Source: Marinobacter sp. NP-4(2019)
Lineage (GTDB): Bacteria; Pseudomonadota; Gammaproteobacteria; Pseudomonadales; Oleiphilaceae
Direction of reading: 5' to 3'
DNA: 64,000 nt
NCBI RefSeq assembly: GCF_003994855.1
Contig: NZ_CP034142.1
Location: forward strand, 1,364,001 to 1,428,000
In this document: positions 43,288 to 53,089 of the stretch, piece by piece
How positions within the stretch are numbered: the first letter of the stretch is position 1
Layout of the letters: the number at the start of each line of letters is the position of its first letter
Program-made: the position numbers and the translations under genes
Notes under the pieces: model-generated
The model's database searches: none
Seen by the model: only the letters and a program-made list of their open reading frames with translations
What the model was told of the DNA's origin: nothing

Positions 43288-44781
43288 ATGAGAATAAAGG
43301 CGCGAAATGTATCGCTTGAGGGCTGTTTGATTGGCCTGGCTTTGATGTGTGTGCTGGTGTTCCCGAGCGGTACACAGGCGCAAGTCATGCTTGCGGATGG
43401 AATGGACAAGCAGGTTGTGGAAGTGGCACTTAACCAGTCCCAGACCCTCTATCTGGAACAGCCGGTCGCGAAAATCTCCGTCGGTAATCCGGATATTGCC
43501 GATATCCTGATTCTGCGTTCGCGGCAACTCTATGTGGTTGGCAAGCAGTTGGGGACGACCAACGTCACCTTGTGGGATAACAACAACCAGGTGGTCAGTG
43601 CGGTTGGTATCGAGGTCACTCATAACCTGGAAAGCCTGAAATCCAAGCTTCACCAGATCCTGCCCGATGAGGAGATCGAAGTCCGTTCCTCCCAGGATGC
43701 CATCATCCTGAGTGGCGAGGTCAGCAGTACCGCTCGGATGACAGCGGCCCTGGACCTGGCCCGCAGTTACCAGGGTGGTGAGGACGGCAAGGTTCTCAAC
43801 ATGATGCAGGTCGGGGGGGCGCAGCAGGTCATGCTGGAGGTCCAGGTGGCCGAAGTGTCCAGGGATTTCCTCAAGCGCATCGGCGCCAAGTTCGAGGCGA
43901 TCAATGCCAACTCCCTGCTGACGATTGGGGCCGGTAATAACGGGACGGCGCTGGCACCCTCTGGCGCGTTTGTTCCCGGGGGTGGGTTTGACACCATAAC
44001 GGGCGGTTTGCCCGCGACCCAGATCCTGCGTGAACCCATGACGTTCGAGAGCACCGGCCTGTTTGCAAGCTTCCTGGATGGGGACACCTTGTTTGATCTG
44101 GTGATTGACGCAGCCCAGGAAAACAACCTTGCCAAGGTTCTGGCCGAACCCACATTGACCACGCTTACCGGCCAGGAAGCCACCTTCCATGCAGGAGGGG
44201 AATTCCCGATTCCGGTTGGCAGCGGTCAGGATGACGGCATCAGAATCGAGTTCAAGGAATTTGGGGTCAGTCTCGGGTTCCTGCCCACGGTACTGGACTC
44301 CAACATGATCAGCCTCAAGCTCAACATCAAGGTCAGTGAGCTGAGTAACCAGAACTCCATTACCCTGGGTGTACCCGATACGTCTGCCACCTTCTTCATC
44401 AACGCTTTGACCAGCCGCAGCGCTTCTTCCACGGTGGAACTGGCCAACGGCCAGACCATCGGGGTGGCTGGGCTGATTAACGAGACCCTGAGGGAGCGGG
44501 TCGACAAGTTTCCGGGATTAGGCGACCTGCCAGTGCTGGGCAACCTGTTCCGCAGCCAGGAGTTCATCAAGGGCAAGACAGAACTGGTCATCCTGGTGAC
44601 CCCCCATTTCGCCAGGCCGGTTGACCGTGATCAGTTCACCCTGCCCACGGATTATTTTGTGGAACCGTCCGACCTGGAGTTTTACCTGCTGGGGTACACG
44701 GAAGGCAGGCGTGAGCCCGGCACGGGAACCAAAACGGTCCAGAAGGGCAGTGTAAAGGGACAATTCGGACATGAACTCTGA
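43288..44781 (+). CDS. cpaC: Tad outer-membrane secretin CpaC/RcpA
   Basis: The 497-residue secretin has a signal peptide ending TQAQV, an N-terminal pilus/BON-like domain (VEVALNQSQTLYLEQPVAKISVGNPDIADILIL), and the C-terminal secretin domain with VGVAGLINETLRERVDKFPGLG... and TELVILVTPHF. It forms the pore through which the pilus leaves. ATG 43288 is seven bases after AGGGGAG; the frame is open to 43216 but that part is not signal-like. Confidence 0.95.
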   Translation: MRIKARNVSLEGCLIGLALMCVLVFPSGTQAQVMLADGMDKQVVEVALNQSQTLYLEQPVAKISVGNPDIADILILRSRQLYVVGKQLGTTNVTLWDNNNQVVSAVGIEVTHNLESLKSKLHQILPDEEIEVRSSQDAIILSGEVSSTARMTAALDLARSYQGGEDGKVLNMMQVGGAQQVMLEVQVAEVSRDFLKRIGAKFEAINANSLLTIGAGNNGTALAPSGAFVPGGGFDTITGGLPATQILREPMTFESTGLFASFLDGDTLFDLVIDAAQENNLAKVLAEPTLTTLTGQEATFHAGGEFPIPVGSGQDDGIRIEFKEFGVSLGFLPTVLDSNMISLKLNIKVSELSNQNSITLGVPDTSATFFINALTSRSASSTVELANGQTIGVAGLINETLRERVDKFPGLGDLPVLGNLFRSQEFIKGKTELVILVTPHFARPVDRDQFTLPTDYFVEPSDLEFYLLGYTEGRREPGTGTKTVQKGSVKGQFGHEL

Positions 44782-44791
44782 GGTGAACGAC

Positions 44792-45079
44792 ATGGACGCA
44801 TACAAACACAATTTCAAGACAGTGGTGACAGGGTTGGCGGTTGGCCTGCTGATTGCCGGGTGCGCTTCACCGAGCTCCGAAGATCAGTTCGGTAACTCGG
44901 TGCGCCAAATGATTGCCGCCCAGAAATATGTGTCGCCAGATCAGGAAGTGCGAGAGCTTCCTGTCCTTGACGGTCGCAAAGCGGAAGCCGGATACAACAG
45001 CTATCGCAAGGATACCGGCAACCCTGCGCGAATGACTCCGGATATGAGTGGTAGCGCTGGCCTTGGGCTTTCGCGCTAA
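44792..45079 (+). CDS. Small Tad-locus lipoprotein of unknown function
   Basis: This 95-residue lipoprotein has signal AVGLLIAGCASPSS and a short, low-complexity mature part (IAAQKYVSPDQEV, RMTPDMSGSAGLGLSR). It is between the secretin and the TadG-like gene. It could be a secretin pilotin-like or assembly lipoprotein, inferred from position. ATG 44792 follows GAGGTG; an upstream ATG at 44771 would overlap the secretin. Confidence 0.78.
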   Translation: MDAYKHNFKTVVTGLAVGLLIAGCASPSSEDQFGNSVRQMIAAQKYVSPDQEVRELPVLDGRKAEAGYNSYRKDTGNPARMTPDMSGSAGLGLSR

Positions 45080-45094
45080 CAGGGAGAGCTGATC

Positions 45095-46278
45095 ATGAAT
45101 TCAGTCAACGGGGCACAGGCATTTCAGCGGGGGGCTATTCTGCCAATGGTCGCTATTTCCCTGATAGCCATCCTGGGAATGGCAGCCCTTGCGCTGGATA
45201 TGAGTAATGCACATCTTGAAAAAACTCGGCTTCAGAATGCTCTGGATGCCGCTGCGCTCAGCGCGGCCAAGGTGCTGGATCAGACCGGCAATACGGCCCT
45301 GGCCGAAAGTGCTGGTCATACGACGTTTGCCGCCAACCTGGCGGCACCAGGTAATGCGGGTCTCGGTGCAGCTGCCAGTGACGGTAGCCTGACCCTGGTC
45401 TTTGAATTCTCTGCCACTCTGAATCCCTTTGTGTCAGCGACCTCGCCTCCTCAATATGTGAGGGCGAGTGTCGCCAGTTACGACGTCGCAGAATGGTTTA
45501 CGCCGGTGTTTGGGTTCGATGATCTCACGGCTGCTGGCACTGCGGTTGCTGGTCCAAGTACGACCCTTGAGGATGTTTGCGACGTGGTGCCGATGATGGC
45601 CTGTGGTACGCCGGATGAGGACAATTATGGTTATTCCAGGGGTGAGGTGGAGCAGTTGAAGATCGGTTCTGGCACCACTTCCGAGGTGGGAGCCGGGAAC
45701 TACTATCTGATCCGACTTGACGGCAGTCAGGGTGGTGACGATGTGCGGGACGCGGCGGCCGGAAAATATGATGCCTGTCTTGCTACAGATGATGATATTG
45801 AAACTGAACCCGGTAACACCGTTGGTCCGTTTGTTCAGGGAATTAACACTCGTTTAGGTATCTATAAGGGGGGATGAAGGAATCTGATTATCCCCCCGAT
45901 TGGTTTCCGCAGCATGAGGACTATACAGAAGACCATTACGAAAATGAGGAAATACCTCCCTACGACCTGGACTGGTACGAGTCGCAATACGAGACCGTCA
46001 CTCTGGACCCACCACCGGATGGTGCGCCCGGTCGCCGTGTCCTGACCATGCCGGTCGGGAACTGTGACGGACTGGCCAACGGTCAGGATAGCGTGGAGCT
46101 GCTTGGATTCGCCTGCTTCTACATGGTGGACGAGATGGACCAACACGGCCAGGCCGTATTATACGGTCAGTTCAAGGACGATTGCGGCGGCAGTGGGACA
46201 CCTGGGCCGAATCCTGGCGCCGGACCAGGTCCCCACATTATCCAGCTTTACAAGGACCCGGATAGCTTTGATAGCTGA
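45095..46278 (+). pseudogene. TadG-like pilus assembly protein, frameshifted in a G run
   Basis: A single TadG-like protein of about 395 residues is split over two frames. Part one (ATG 45095 with AGGGAGAG upstream, stop at 45877) has the Tad domain and membrane helix GAILPMVAISLIAILGMAALAL and NALDAAALSAAKVLDQTG. Part two (to 46278) starts MKESDYPPDWFPQHED, the expected continuation of VGPFVQGINTRLGIYKGG. The join is the GGGGGG run at 45868-45873: one more G would read LGIYKGGMKESDYPPD without interruption. As written the C-terminal third is separated. It could be a true mutation, a switchable tract or a base-calling error. Confidence 0.83.
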
Positions 46279-46307
46279 GCGGTACTGGCAAAACACGGAG
46301 AGAAGTC

Positions 46308-46769
46308 ATGAACGCATACCCCAGGACCGGGAGAAAACAGCAGGGCATCGCCGTACTGGAATTCATGCTGACAGCACCGCTGCTGATATTGGTGGTGTTC
46401 GCGGTCAGTGAGTTGGGCTGGGCATTTCACCAGTACCACACCATGACCCGGGCGACACAGGACGGAGCGAGACACGTAGCGTCCCACGCTATGAATGGCA
46501 GTGTGGGCCTGATCTTGCTCGATAGCGCACTGGTGCAGGAGACCAGCAACCTGGTGGTGTACGGCAACACGGTTGGTGCGGGTGAGTCCCTTTTGCCGGG
46601 GTGGTCAACGGATGAAATCAGTGTGTCCAGTCCGGATGCCAGCCACGTTGAGGTCCACGCCAGGTACAGCTATGTGCCGATCGTTGGTCGCATCCCCGCA
46701 TTCTACGGTGGGGATCCCATCGACATGACCTTTGAAATGAACGGTACTGTGCTGATGAGGGCGCTATGA
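46308..46769 (+). CDS. tadE: TadE-family pseudopilin
   Basis: This 153-residue minor pilin-like protein has an N-terminal leader and membrane helix (GIAVLEFMLTAPLLILVVFAVSELGWAFHQY) containing the Glu of the processing site, and a beta-rich C terminus with VHARYSYVPIVGRIPAFYG. It is processed by TadV in model systems and primes pilus assembly. It overlaps the next gene by four bases. Confidence 0.88.
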   Translation: MNAYPRTGRKQQGIAVLEFMLTAPLLILVVFAVSELGWAFHQYHTMTRATQDGARHVASHAMNGSVGLILLDSALVQETSNLVVYGNTVGAGESLLPGWSTDEISVSSPDASHVEVHARYSYVPIVGRIPAFYGGDPIDMTFEMNGTVLMRAL

Positions 46770-47251
46770 ATATCCGATCTCAGTCCGGTTTGCATACCGT
46801 GGAGTTCGCCCTGGTCGGGGCGATGTTTTTCATTCTGTTGTTTGCCGCCATTGAGTTCGGTCGCCTGCTGTTTGTCTGGAACACGCTGGATGAAACCAGT
46901 CGGCGCGCGGCCCGGGTAGCGGTTGTTTGCCCCGTCGAACACAGTGCCATTCGACGGGTAGCGATGTTTGACGAACCAACATCCTCGGGGAACAGCCCAA
47001 TATTGAGAGATTTGCACGAAGGTCTGATCGATCTCGACTATCTGGACCGGACTGGCAGCGAGGTGGCCGACCCGACCACCAACTACCTGGATATTGCCTT
47101 TGTGCGGAGTGAAGTCAGCGGTTTTCGGCACCAACTGATCATTCCGTTCTTTTTCCAGGAATTTGAGTTACCGCCATTTATTACTGTTCTGCCCCGGGAG
47201 AGCCTGGGCGTGTCGCCGGAAGGCACCGGCTGTTTCGGAACAGTCAGTTGA
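46766..47251 (+). CDS. tadF: TadE/TadF-family pseudopilin
   Basis: This 161-residue protein has the same layout as TadE: leader then helix GLHTVEFALVGAMFFILLFAAIEFGRLLFVW with the conserved Glu, and a soluble C-terminal part containing two cysteines (VVCPVE and GTGCFG). It is a second pseudopilin, translationally coupled to tadE. Which of the pair is TadE or TadF is a convention. Confidence 0.85.
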   Translation: MNIRSQSGLHTVEFALVGAMFFILLFAAIEFGRLLFVWNTLDETSRRAARVAVVCPVEHSAIRRVAMFDEPTSSGNSPILRDLHEGLIDLDYLDRTGSEVADPTTNYLDIAFVRSEVSGFRHQLIIPFFFQEFELPPFITVLPRESLGVSPEGTGCFGTVS

Positions 47252-47272
47252 GCGAGCAGGGAAGGAAAAGCC

Positions 47273-48451
47273 ATGAAAGCAAAGATGACGGTTTTGATTG
47301 CAGGGCGTAACGCCCAGGAGCTGGAAGAACTCGAACAGATGCTTGCCAACGAGCCTGATTTATCACTGAGCAAGCGTCTGATTACCAATGGACATTCCGA
47401 TCCGCTTCACAACATAGCGGACCTACCTGATGTACTGCTGTTCTGTACCACCGTCGCCTGGGACAACGAGCTGAAGTCGCTGGATGAGCGACCTGTTTCC
47501 GGGCGTGTACCTACGATGGTGACCGGTCCGGAAAACACCACCATCATGCGCAATGCCATGCAGGTCGGCGCTCGTGACTACTTCACGTTCCCGGTCCAGA
47601 AGCAGGAATTGTTGGAAGCCCTGCAGCGCGTTGCTCGCGAACTTCAGCCAGCGAGTAAGCAGGACGGCAATCTGTACGCAGTGATTAATGCCAAGGGCGG
47701 CTCAGGCGCCAGCACTATCGCGGGCGCATTAGCTCATAGCCTGGTTGAACGGATTGAGGATCGGGTTGCCCTGCTGGATATGGATCTGCAGTTTGGTCAT
47801 CTGGCATCGGCTTTCGACCTGAAAGAGAGCGGTGGTCTGATTGATGCCATCCTGCGTGCCGACAATATGGACTTGTTGGCGCTTGAGGGACATATGGTGA
47901 AGCATAAGAGTGGATTACATTTGCTCGGCAACGGTTCGGATCAGCTGGTGGTGCCAGGGGATATCGACGATAACCAATTACAAAAACTCCTGTTGCTGCT
48001 GCGCTCCGGCTACGACCATACCGTGGTTGACCTGCCGCGGCAGATCGACAGCGTTACCGGTGCACTCCTGGAAAATGCCGATCGGGTGTTGCTGGTCATG
48101 CAACAGAGCATATCCCACATCCAGGATGCCCGCCGCCTGCTGCATTATCTTACCCGCTATATGGGCATACCCGCGGATCGAATCGGAGTGGTCGTGAACC
48201 GCTGGAATAAACGCCTCGCCCTGACCACTTCTGATATACAGCAGGCGTTAGGGGTAGAAGAGCTCACCTGTATTCCCAACGACTATGCGAAAGTCGCGGA
48301 GAGCGCGAACCTGGGAGTGCCATTGCTGGAATCGGCACCATCCTCATTGGTGAGCCGAAGCATGGTGCATATGGCTGAGAGCCTCAGCGGCAAGAAAGAA
48401 GCACCGCAGTCTGGTCTTGGCCGGATGTGGCGGAAACTGGCAGGAGCCTGA
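47273..48451 (+). CDS. tadZ: TadZ/CpaE pilus-localisation ATPase
   Basis: The 392-residue protein has an atypical receiver-like N domain (about 5-125; VGARDYFTFPVQKQEL) and a ParA/MinD-like C domain. Its P-loop is NAKGGSGASTIAG, lacking the lysine of canonical MinD, as is usual for TadZ. DMDLQFGHLASAFDL and VVNRWNKR fit the fold. TadZ places the pilus machine at the cell pole in model systems. Confidence 0.93.
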   Translation: MKAKMTVLIAGRNAQELEELEQMLANEPDLSLSKRLITNGHSDPLHNIADLPDVLLFCTTVAWDNELKSLDERPVSGRVPTMVTGPENTTIMRNAMQVGARDYFTFPVQKQELLEALQRVARELQPASKQDGNLYAVINAKGGSGASTIAGALAHSLVERIEDRVALLDMDLQFGHLASAFDLKESGGLIDAILRADNMDLLALEGHMVKHKSGLHLLGNGSDQLVVPGDIDDNQLQKLLLLLRSGYDHTVVDLPRQIDSVTGALLENADRVLLVMQQSISHIQDARRLLHYLTRYMGIPADRIGVVVNRWNKRLALTTSDIQQALGVEELTCIPNDYAKVAESANLGVPLLESAPSSLVSRSMVHMAESLSGKKEAPQSGLGRMWRKLAGA

Positions 48452-48461
48452 GGAGGGCGTC

Positions 48462-49829
48462 ATGGAACTTGGCAGAATGAACAGCGTTGGCAAGAGTGAG
48501 CTGGAACCTCCACTGGTGGCGACAGGCAATGGCAAGGACTCCGCTCGTCGGGTGGAAGAGGAGCAGGAACGGGTCTGGAAGCAGAAGATCCATCATAAGC
48601 TAATGAAAGTGCTGGATCTGTCACTGCTGGGGACGTTAGGTCGCGAGGAGGCTGAACGCCAGTTACTGGACATTGGTCAGAGATTGATGTCGGAGGAGTC
48701 GATACCCCTGTCGCTGACAGCTCGCCAACGTATCCTCAAGCAGATCCAGGACGATATTCTCGGTTTCGGTCCTCTTGAACCCCTGTTGGCGGACAAATCC
48801 ATCTCAGACATCCTGGTCAACGGATACAACTGCATCTATGTGGAGCGTAATGGCAAGCTTGAGAGGGAAAATGTCACCTTCCAGAGCGATACTCATCTAT
48901 TGAATACGATCGACCGCATTGTTTCCAGTGTGGGGCGCCGGATTGACGAGTCTTCCCCCATGGTGGACGCCCGGCTGAAGGATGGTTCCCGGGTGAACGC
49001 CATTATCCCGCCTTTGGCTGTGGACGGGCCGCTCCTGTCGATTCGTCGCTTTTCCATTGGCCGGTTATCGATGGAAGCCTTGATGGAGAGAGGCACCTTA
49101 ACGCCTCCTATAGCGAATCTTTTGGAAGGCATTGTTCGTGGCCGACTCAATGTCCTGATCTCCGGAGGAACCGGTTCCGGTAAGACCACTTTGCTGAACG
49201 TTATGTCCGGTTTTGTGCCCCACGATGAGCGGATCGTCACCATTGAGGATTCCGCGGAGTTGCAGCTACAGCAGCCCCACGTGGCGAGACTGGAAACCCG
49301 TCCACCAAACATCGAGAACAAGGGCGAAGTCACCCAGCGGGATCTGGTGCGCAACAGCCTGCGGATGCGCCCCGACCGTATCATTGTCGGTGAGGTGCGG
49401 GGGCCGGAAGCACTGGATATGCTGCAAGCGATGAATACCGGCCACGATGGCTCCATGACCACGCTCCACGCCAATGCCCCCCGGGATGCGCTTACCCGGA
49501 TCGAGAACATGGTGTCCATGACGGGCACCACCATGCCTACCAAGGCGGTCCGCTCCCAGGTGGCCTCTGCCATTGATGTCGTCCTGCAGGTTGAGCGTCA
49601 GGAGGATGGCACACGACGTTTGGTGAGTGTGCAGGAGATCAACGGCATGGAAGGGGATGTGATTACCATGTCCGAGATCTTTACCTTCCGCCGCCAGGGG
49701 CGGGACGAGCACGGCAGGGTGCAAGGCAGTTACCGGGCAACGGGTATTGTGCCCCGCTTCCAGGAACACCTGCAGCAGCGTGGCATTGCGTTGCCATTGT
49801 CACTCTATGATCCGGATTTCGAGGGCTGA
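48462..49829 (+). CDS. tadA: TadA/CpaF secretion ATPase
   Basis: The 455-residue hexameric motor has Walker A SGGTGSGKTTLLN, Asp box and Walker B (DRIIVGEVRGPEALDML), and the His box TTLHANAPRDAL, all intact. ATG 48462 follows GGAGGG; the frame is open to 48417 inside tadZ but has no ribosome site there. It drives pilus extension and perhaps retraction. Confidence 0.96.
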   Translation: MELGRMNSVGKSELEPPLVATGNGKDSARRVEEEQERVWKQKIHHKLMKVLDLSLLGTLGREEAERQLLDIGQRLMSEESIPLSLTARQRILKQIQDDILGFGPLEPLLADKSISDILVNGYNCIYVERNGKLERENVTFQSDTHLLNTIDRIVSSVGRRIDESSPMVDARLKDGSRVNAIIPPLAVDGPLLSIRRFSIGRLSMEALMERGTLTPPIANLLEGIVRGRLNVLISGGTGSGKTTLLNVMSGFVPHDERIVTIEDSAELQLQQPHVARLETRPPNIENKGEVTQRDLVRNSLRMRPDRIIVGEVRGPEALDMLQAMNTGHDGSMTTLHANAPRDALTRIENMVSMTGTTMPTKAVRSQVASAIDVVLQVERQEDGTRRLVSVQEINGMEGDVITMSEIFTFRRQGRDEHGRVQGSYRATGIVPRFQEHLQQRGIALPLSLYDPDFEG

Positions 49830-49832
49830 GCC

Positions 49833-50816
49833 ATGGACGTATTAGGCGATAAACTGTGGATATTTCTCGCACTTGTCTTTGTGGCGGTGTTCCTGTTGTC
49901 CCAGGGTATGGTGATTCCGGTATTCGGAGAGAGTCGCGGCGCCCGGAAGCGTTTGAACCAACGCATGAAGCACCTGACGACCAAAGAGGGAGCAGAGAAA
50001 CGGGTATCGCTGATGCGGGAGCATTACCTGAAGGATTTGTCGCCGCTGGAGAAGCGGCTGGAGACCCTGTCCCTTTTGCAGCCGCTGGTCACGTTGGTTG
50101 CCCAGAGTGGTTATCGTACCCGGGCCTATCGGGTGCTGCTGTTAGCGGTGTTGTTGGCGGTGGTGGCCGGGTTTGTTGGCTTCTCGATCAGTGGTGCCTG
50201 GTGGTCGCCGCTGATTGTCGCGCCGCTTGGTGCACTCATGCCATTTATCTATTTGAAAAAAAAGCGCAGCGAACGAATTGCAAAGATTGAAGAGCAATTG
50301 CCGGATGTAGTGGATGTAATCATTCGTGCCCTTCGGGCAGGTCACCCGTTTATTGAGGCCATTCGTCTGGTATCCACCGAAATGCCCAGTCCGGTAAAGG
50401 AAGAGTTCCAGACAACCTTCAATGAAATCAATTACGGGGGAGATGTCCGCTCTGCACTGTTCGGATTGCTGCAACGGGTGCCCAGTGTGCTGATCATGGC
50501 TTTGATCACCGCTGTGCTGGTTCAGCGGGAGTCCGGCGGTAACCTCGCCGAAGTATTGGAGAAAATAGCTTCTGTTATCCGTGGCCGGTTCCGTTTCCAG
50601 CGCAGGGTCCGGACCCTGTCGGCGGAGGGGCGGATTTCGGCCTGGGTGCTGACGATGACCCCGTTTGTCCTGTTTGTGCTGATTTCGCTGGTGAATCCGG
50701 ACTACATGCCGATGCTCACAGAAAGCTCACGGGGGAGTGATCTTATCCTTATCGCTTTGGTGCTGATCGTCATCGGAGTTTTCTGGATCAAGAAGATACT
50801 TAACCTAAAGGTATAG
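49833..50816 (+). CDS. tadB: Tad platform membrane protein TadB
   Basis: The 327-residue T2SSF/GspF-domain membrane protein has one hydrophobic segment at the N terminus, two in the middle (VLLLAVLLAVVAGFVGFSI and PLIVAPLGALMPFIYL) and two near the C terminus. The soluble GspF domain shows LPDVVDVIIRALRAGHPFIEAI. It forms the inner-membrane platform with TadC. Confidence 0.94.
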   Translation: MDVLGDKLWIFLALVFVAVFLLSQGMVIPVFGESRGARKRLNQRMKHLTTKEGAEKRVSLMREHYLKDLSPLEKRLETLSLLQPLVTLVAQSGYRTRAYRVLLLAVLLAVVAGFVGFSISGAWWSPLIVAPLGALMPFIYLKKKRSERIAKIEEQLPDVVDVIIRALRAGHPFIEAIRLVSTEMPSPVKEEFQTTFNEINYGGDVRSALFGLLQRVPSVLIMALITAVLVQRESGGNLAEVLEKIASVIRGRFRFQRRVRTLSAEGRISAWVLTMTPFVLFVLISLVNPDYMPMLTESSRGSDLILIALVLIVIGVFWIKKILNLKV

Positions 50817-50827
50817 GGAGAAGAGCC

Positions 50828-51787
50828 ATGGATTACCTGATCGGAATGCTTGATAGCGTCCTCAAGGATCGGCAGATGGCGCAAATGGTCTTTGTAGTGT
50901 TGATGGCGGTGGCCGTGTTTTGCCTTGCCCTGGCCGGCATGTTCCTGATGTCCACCCTGTTTCATCCGGTGCGCAGCCGCCTACACAATGTGGTGGCCCC
51001 GGAGGTTGGCGCAGCGCCGAGTGGTGGCTCTTTTACACCATTACTCAAGGCTATTGCTCCTTATGTGCTGCCAAAGAAAGAAAAGGAGCGTAGCCGAACT
51101 GCTCAGCGACTGACCCATGCCGGCTTTCGTAACGAGAATGCCTTGTCCAATTTTTACGCTATAAAAACCCTGTTGATCGTGGGTCTGCCTCTGGCAGTGT
51201 TTTTCGGGCTGAAATGGGTGCCGGGGCTGGCCAGTCTGGAAGTTATACAAGCGGCGGCAGCAGCGATGCTTCTAGGAGCGCTTGGCCCCAACTATGTACT
51301 AGGTAAACTGGTTGAGCGCCGTAAACGCAAACTGTACAACGGCTTCCCCGACGCCTTGGACCTGTTGGTGGTGTGTACTGAGGCTGGCTATGGTCTGAAG
51401 CCTGCGATACAGCGAGTGTCTGATGAGTTGGTGGTTGGCCATCCGGAACTGGCTGAAGAGCTCGCCCTGGTGAACAGTGAAATGCGCGCCGGCGTGGATC
51501 GGGTTGATGCCCTCAAAAACCTGGCCGATCGCACTGGTCTGGAGGAAATCAGTGGTCTGGTAGCGCTACTGAGCCAGAGCCTCCGGTTTGGTACCAGTAC
51601 TGCCGAGTCCCTACGTATCTATTCAGAGGAATTTCGCGACAAGCGCATGCAACGCGCTGAAGAGGCGGCAGCCACTATTTCCACGAAAATGGTGTTCCCG
51701 CTGGTTATGTGCATGTTTCCAGCATTTTTCGTCGTAGCCATAGGCCCTGCTGTAGTTGGTTTGCTAGACCACTTCCAGGCTTGGTGA
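50828..51787 (+). CDS. tadC: Tad platform membrane protein TadC
   Basis: The 319-residue second GspF-domain protein has FPDALDLLVVCTEAGYGLKPAIQRV and MQRAEEAAATISTKMVFPLVMCMFPAFFVVAIGPAVVG. It pairs with TadB, 12 bases upstream. The start is supported by GGGAGAAG before ATG 50828. Confidence 0.94.
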   Translation: MDYLIGMLDSVLKDRQMAQMVFVVLMAVAVFCLALAGMFLMSTLFHPVRSRLHNVVAPEVGAAPSGGSFTPLLKAIAPYVLPKKEKERSRTAQRLTHAGFRNENALSNFYAIKTLLIVGLPLAVFFGLKWVPGLASLEVIQAAAAAMLLGALGPNYVLGKLVERRKRKLYNGFPDALDLLVVCTEAGYGLKPAIQRVSDELVVGHPELAEELALVNSEMRAGVDRVDALKNLADRTGLEEISGLVALLSQSLRFGTSTAESLRIYSEEFRDKRMQRAEEAAATISTKMVFPLVMCMFPAFFVVAIGPAVVGLLDHFQAW

Positions 51788-51816
51788 CAAGCACAATAGA
51801 AATTTGAGGATTTACC

Positions 51817-52791
51817 ATGACGGCATATCAGCATACAAAGGAATTGCATCAGGGTAGTCGAGTTGCTGGCTGGCATTGTTTGCGGAAGCGGAGAGGCCTG
51901 GGTGTCATCCTTACTGCACTACTCCTGGCCGGCTGCGCCAGCAATCCGGCGGTTAAATCCGGCAACAGCTACACGGAGCTGTACGAGGGCACATCAGAGC
52001 TGACCTTCTCCACACTGATGCCCGTGGAGTCGGCAGAGGAAGCCATCGCCAGGGGCGATGCTGCGTACCGGAAAGGCAAGGTGGATGAAGCCGTGTTCGA
52101 GTACATCCGCTCATTGGAACTGGACCCGGACAATGCCGATACCTTCTACAAAATCGGTGCCATCAACCTCCACAAAGAAGCCAACAACAAGGCTGCCTCT
52201 GCCTTTCGTCTGGCTCTTGAGAAGGATGCCACTCACCCCGGTGCTCTTGAAGGCCTGGGGCTGATGATGATGAAACAGCGGGAATACGAGCAGGCCCGGA
52301 CTATGCTGGAACAGGCGGTTGAAGCCGACAACAACCGCTGGCAGGCGTTGAATGCCCTGGGCATTATGGCTGACTTGCGTGGCGACTTTGCCGATGCTCG
52401 CAGTTATTACGACAGGGCGCTTGCCATATCACCCCGCAATGTGAAGCTTCACAATAACCTGGGCTACTCCTATTACCTTATTGGTCACTGGGAACGGGCC
52501 GAGAGCCAGTATCAGACCGCGCTCGGCCTTGCCCCCCGCCACGAACGTACCTGGCGAAACCTGGGTCAGCTATATACCCGTCTGGAGCGCTATGACGAAG
52601 CACTGGAGGCATTCGCCAAGGTGATGAGTAAAGCAGATGCCTTGAATACCATGGGTTATATCCGCATGGCTGAAGAAGATTACCCACAGGCTGAGACGTT
52701 CTTCGAGAAAGCCGCCAAGGTGTCACCCAGTTACCACGTGACATCCAATGAGAACCTGGAGCAGGTGCGCCGGTTGATTGCGCGTGAGTAG
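51817..52791 (+). CDS. tadD: TadD-type TPR lipoprotein
   Basis: The 324-residue protein starts with a lipobox (LLLAGCASN) after a basic N terminus and carries about six TPR repeats (AYRKGKVDEAVFEYIRSLELDPDN, LGIMADLRGDFADARSYYDRALAI, LGYSYYLIGHWERAESQYQTALGL). TadD is thought to act as a pilotin-like factor for the secretin. It is the last conventional Tad gene and is followed by a hairpin. Confidence 0.92.
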   Translation: MTAYQHTKELHQGSRVAGWHCLRKRRGLGVILTALLLAGCASNPAVKSGNSYTELYEGTSELTFSTLMPVESAEEAIARGDAAYRKGKVDEAVFEYIRSLELDPDNADTFYKIGAINLHKEANNKAASAFRLALEKDATHPGALEGLGLMMMKQREYEQARTMLEQAVEADNNRWQALNALGIMADLRGDFADARSYYDRALAISPRNVKLHNNLGYSYYLIGHWERAESQYQTALGLAPRHERTWRNLGQLYTRLERYDEALEAFAKVMSKADALNTMGYIRMAEEDYPQAETFFEKAAKVSPSYHVTSNENLEQVRRLIARE

Positions 52792-52833
52792 TCGAATGGG
52801 GCGACGAATGTTCTGTTTTAATTTGTAATGCAA

Positions 52834-52856
52834 GAGGAGGGGGATTCTCCCTCCTC
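52834..52856 (+). terminator. Hairpin after tadD
   Basis: GAGGAGGG pairs with CCCTCCTC around a seven-base loop, 43 bases after the tadD stop, followed by a pyrimidine-rich tract. It probably ends the Tad transcript. The rest of the gap to 53089 shows no further gene; it should contain a promoter for the next lipoprotein. Confidence 0.65.
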
Positions 52857-53089
52857 TCTCCTTCCTCTTCTTGAGTTCCCCTCAAAAATCTCTGGTTTTT
52901 CCTTTGAGAACAAATGTCTGTAATCAATCCTGTCGTCCGTTGTCAGGTTACAGTCGATGTCATTGTGTTTGTGAGTGTAAGTGCCAACTTCTTGACGAAA
53001 TGGCCGTGAAAAACAGGGAACCAGAGCGCAAATAACCCAAAAACCCCGCGATATGATTTGCCCGGATAGTCAATAAACTGGTGCAAAAC

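Noticed and set aside
43222..44190. A 322-residue minus-strand frame opposite the secretin gene
   Set aside because: Antisense shadow with no domain; the secretin motifs lie on the plus strand.
47690..47740. TadZ P-loop lacking the canonical lysine (GGSGAST)
   Set aside because: Variant P-loops are usual in TadZ proteins, so it is not taken as novel or as loss of function.
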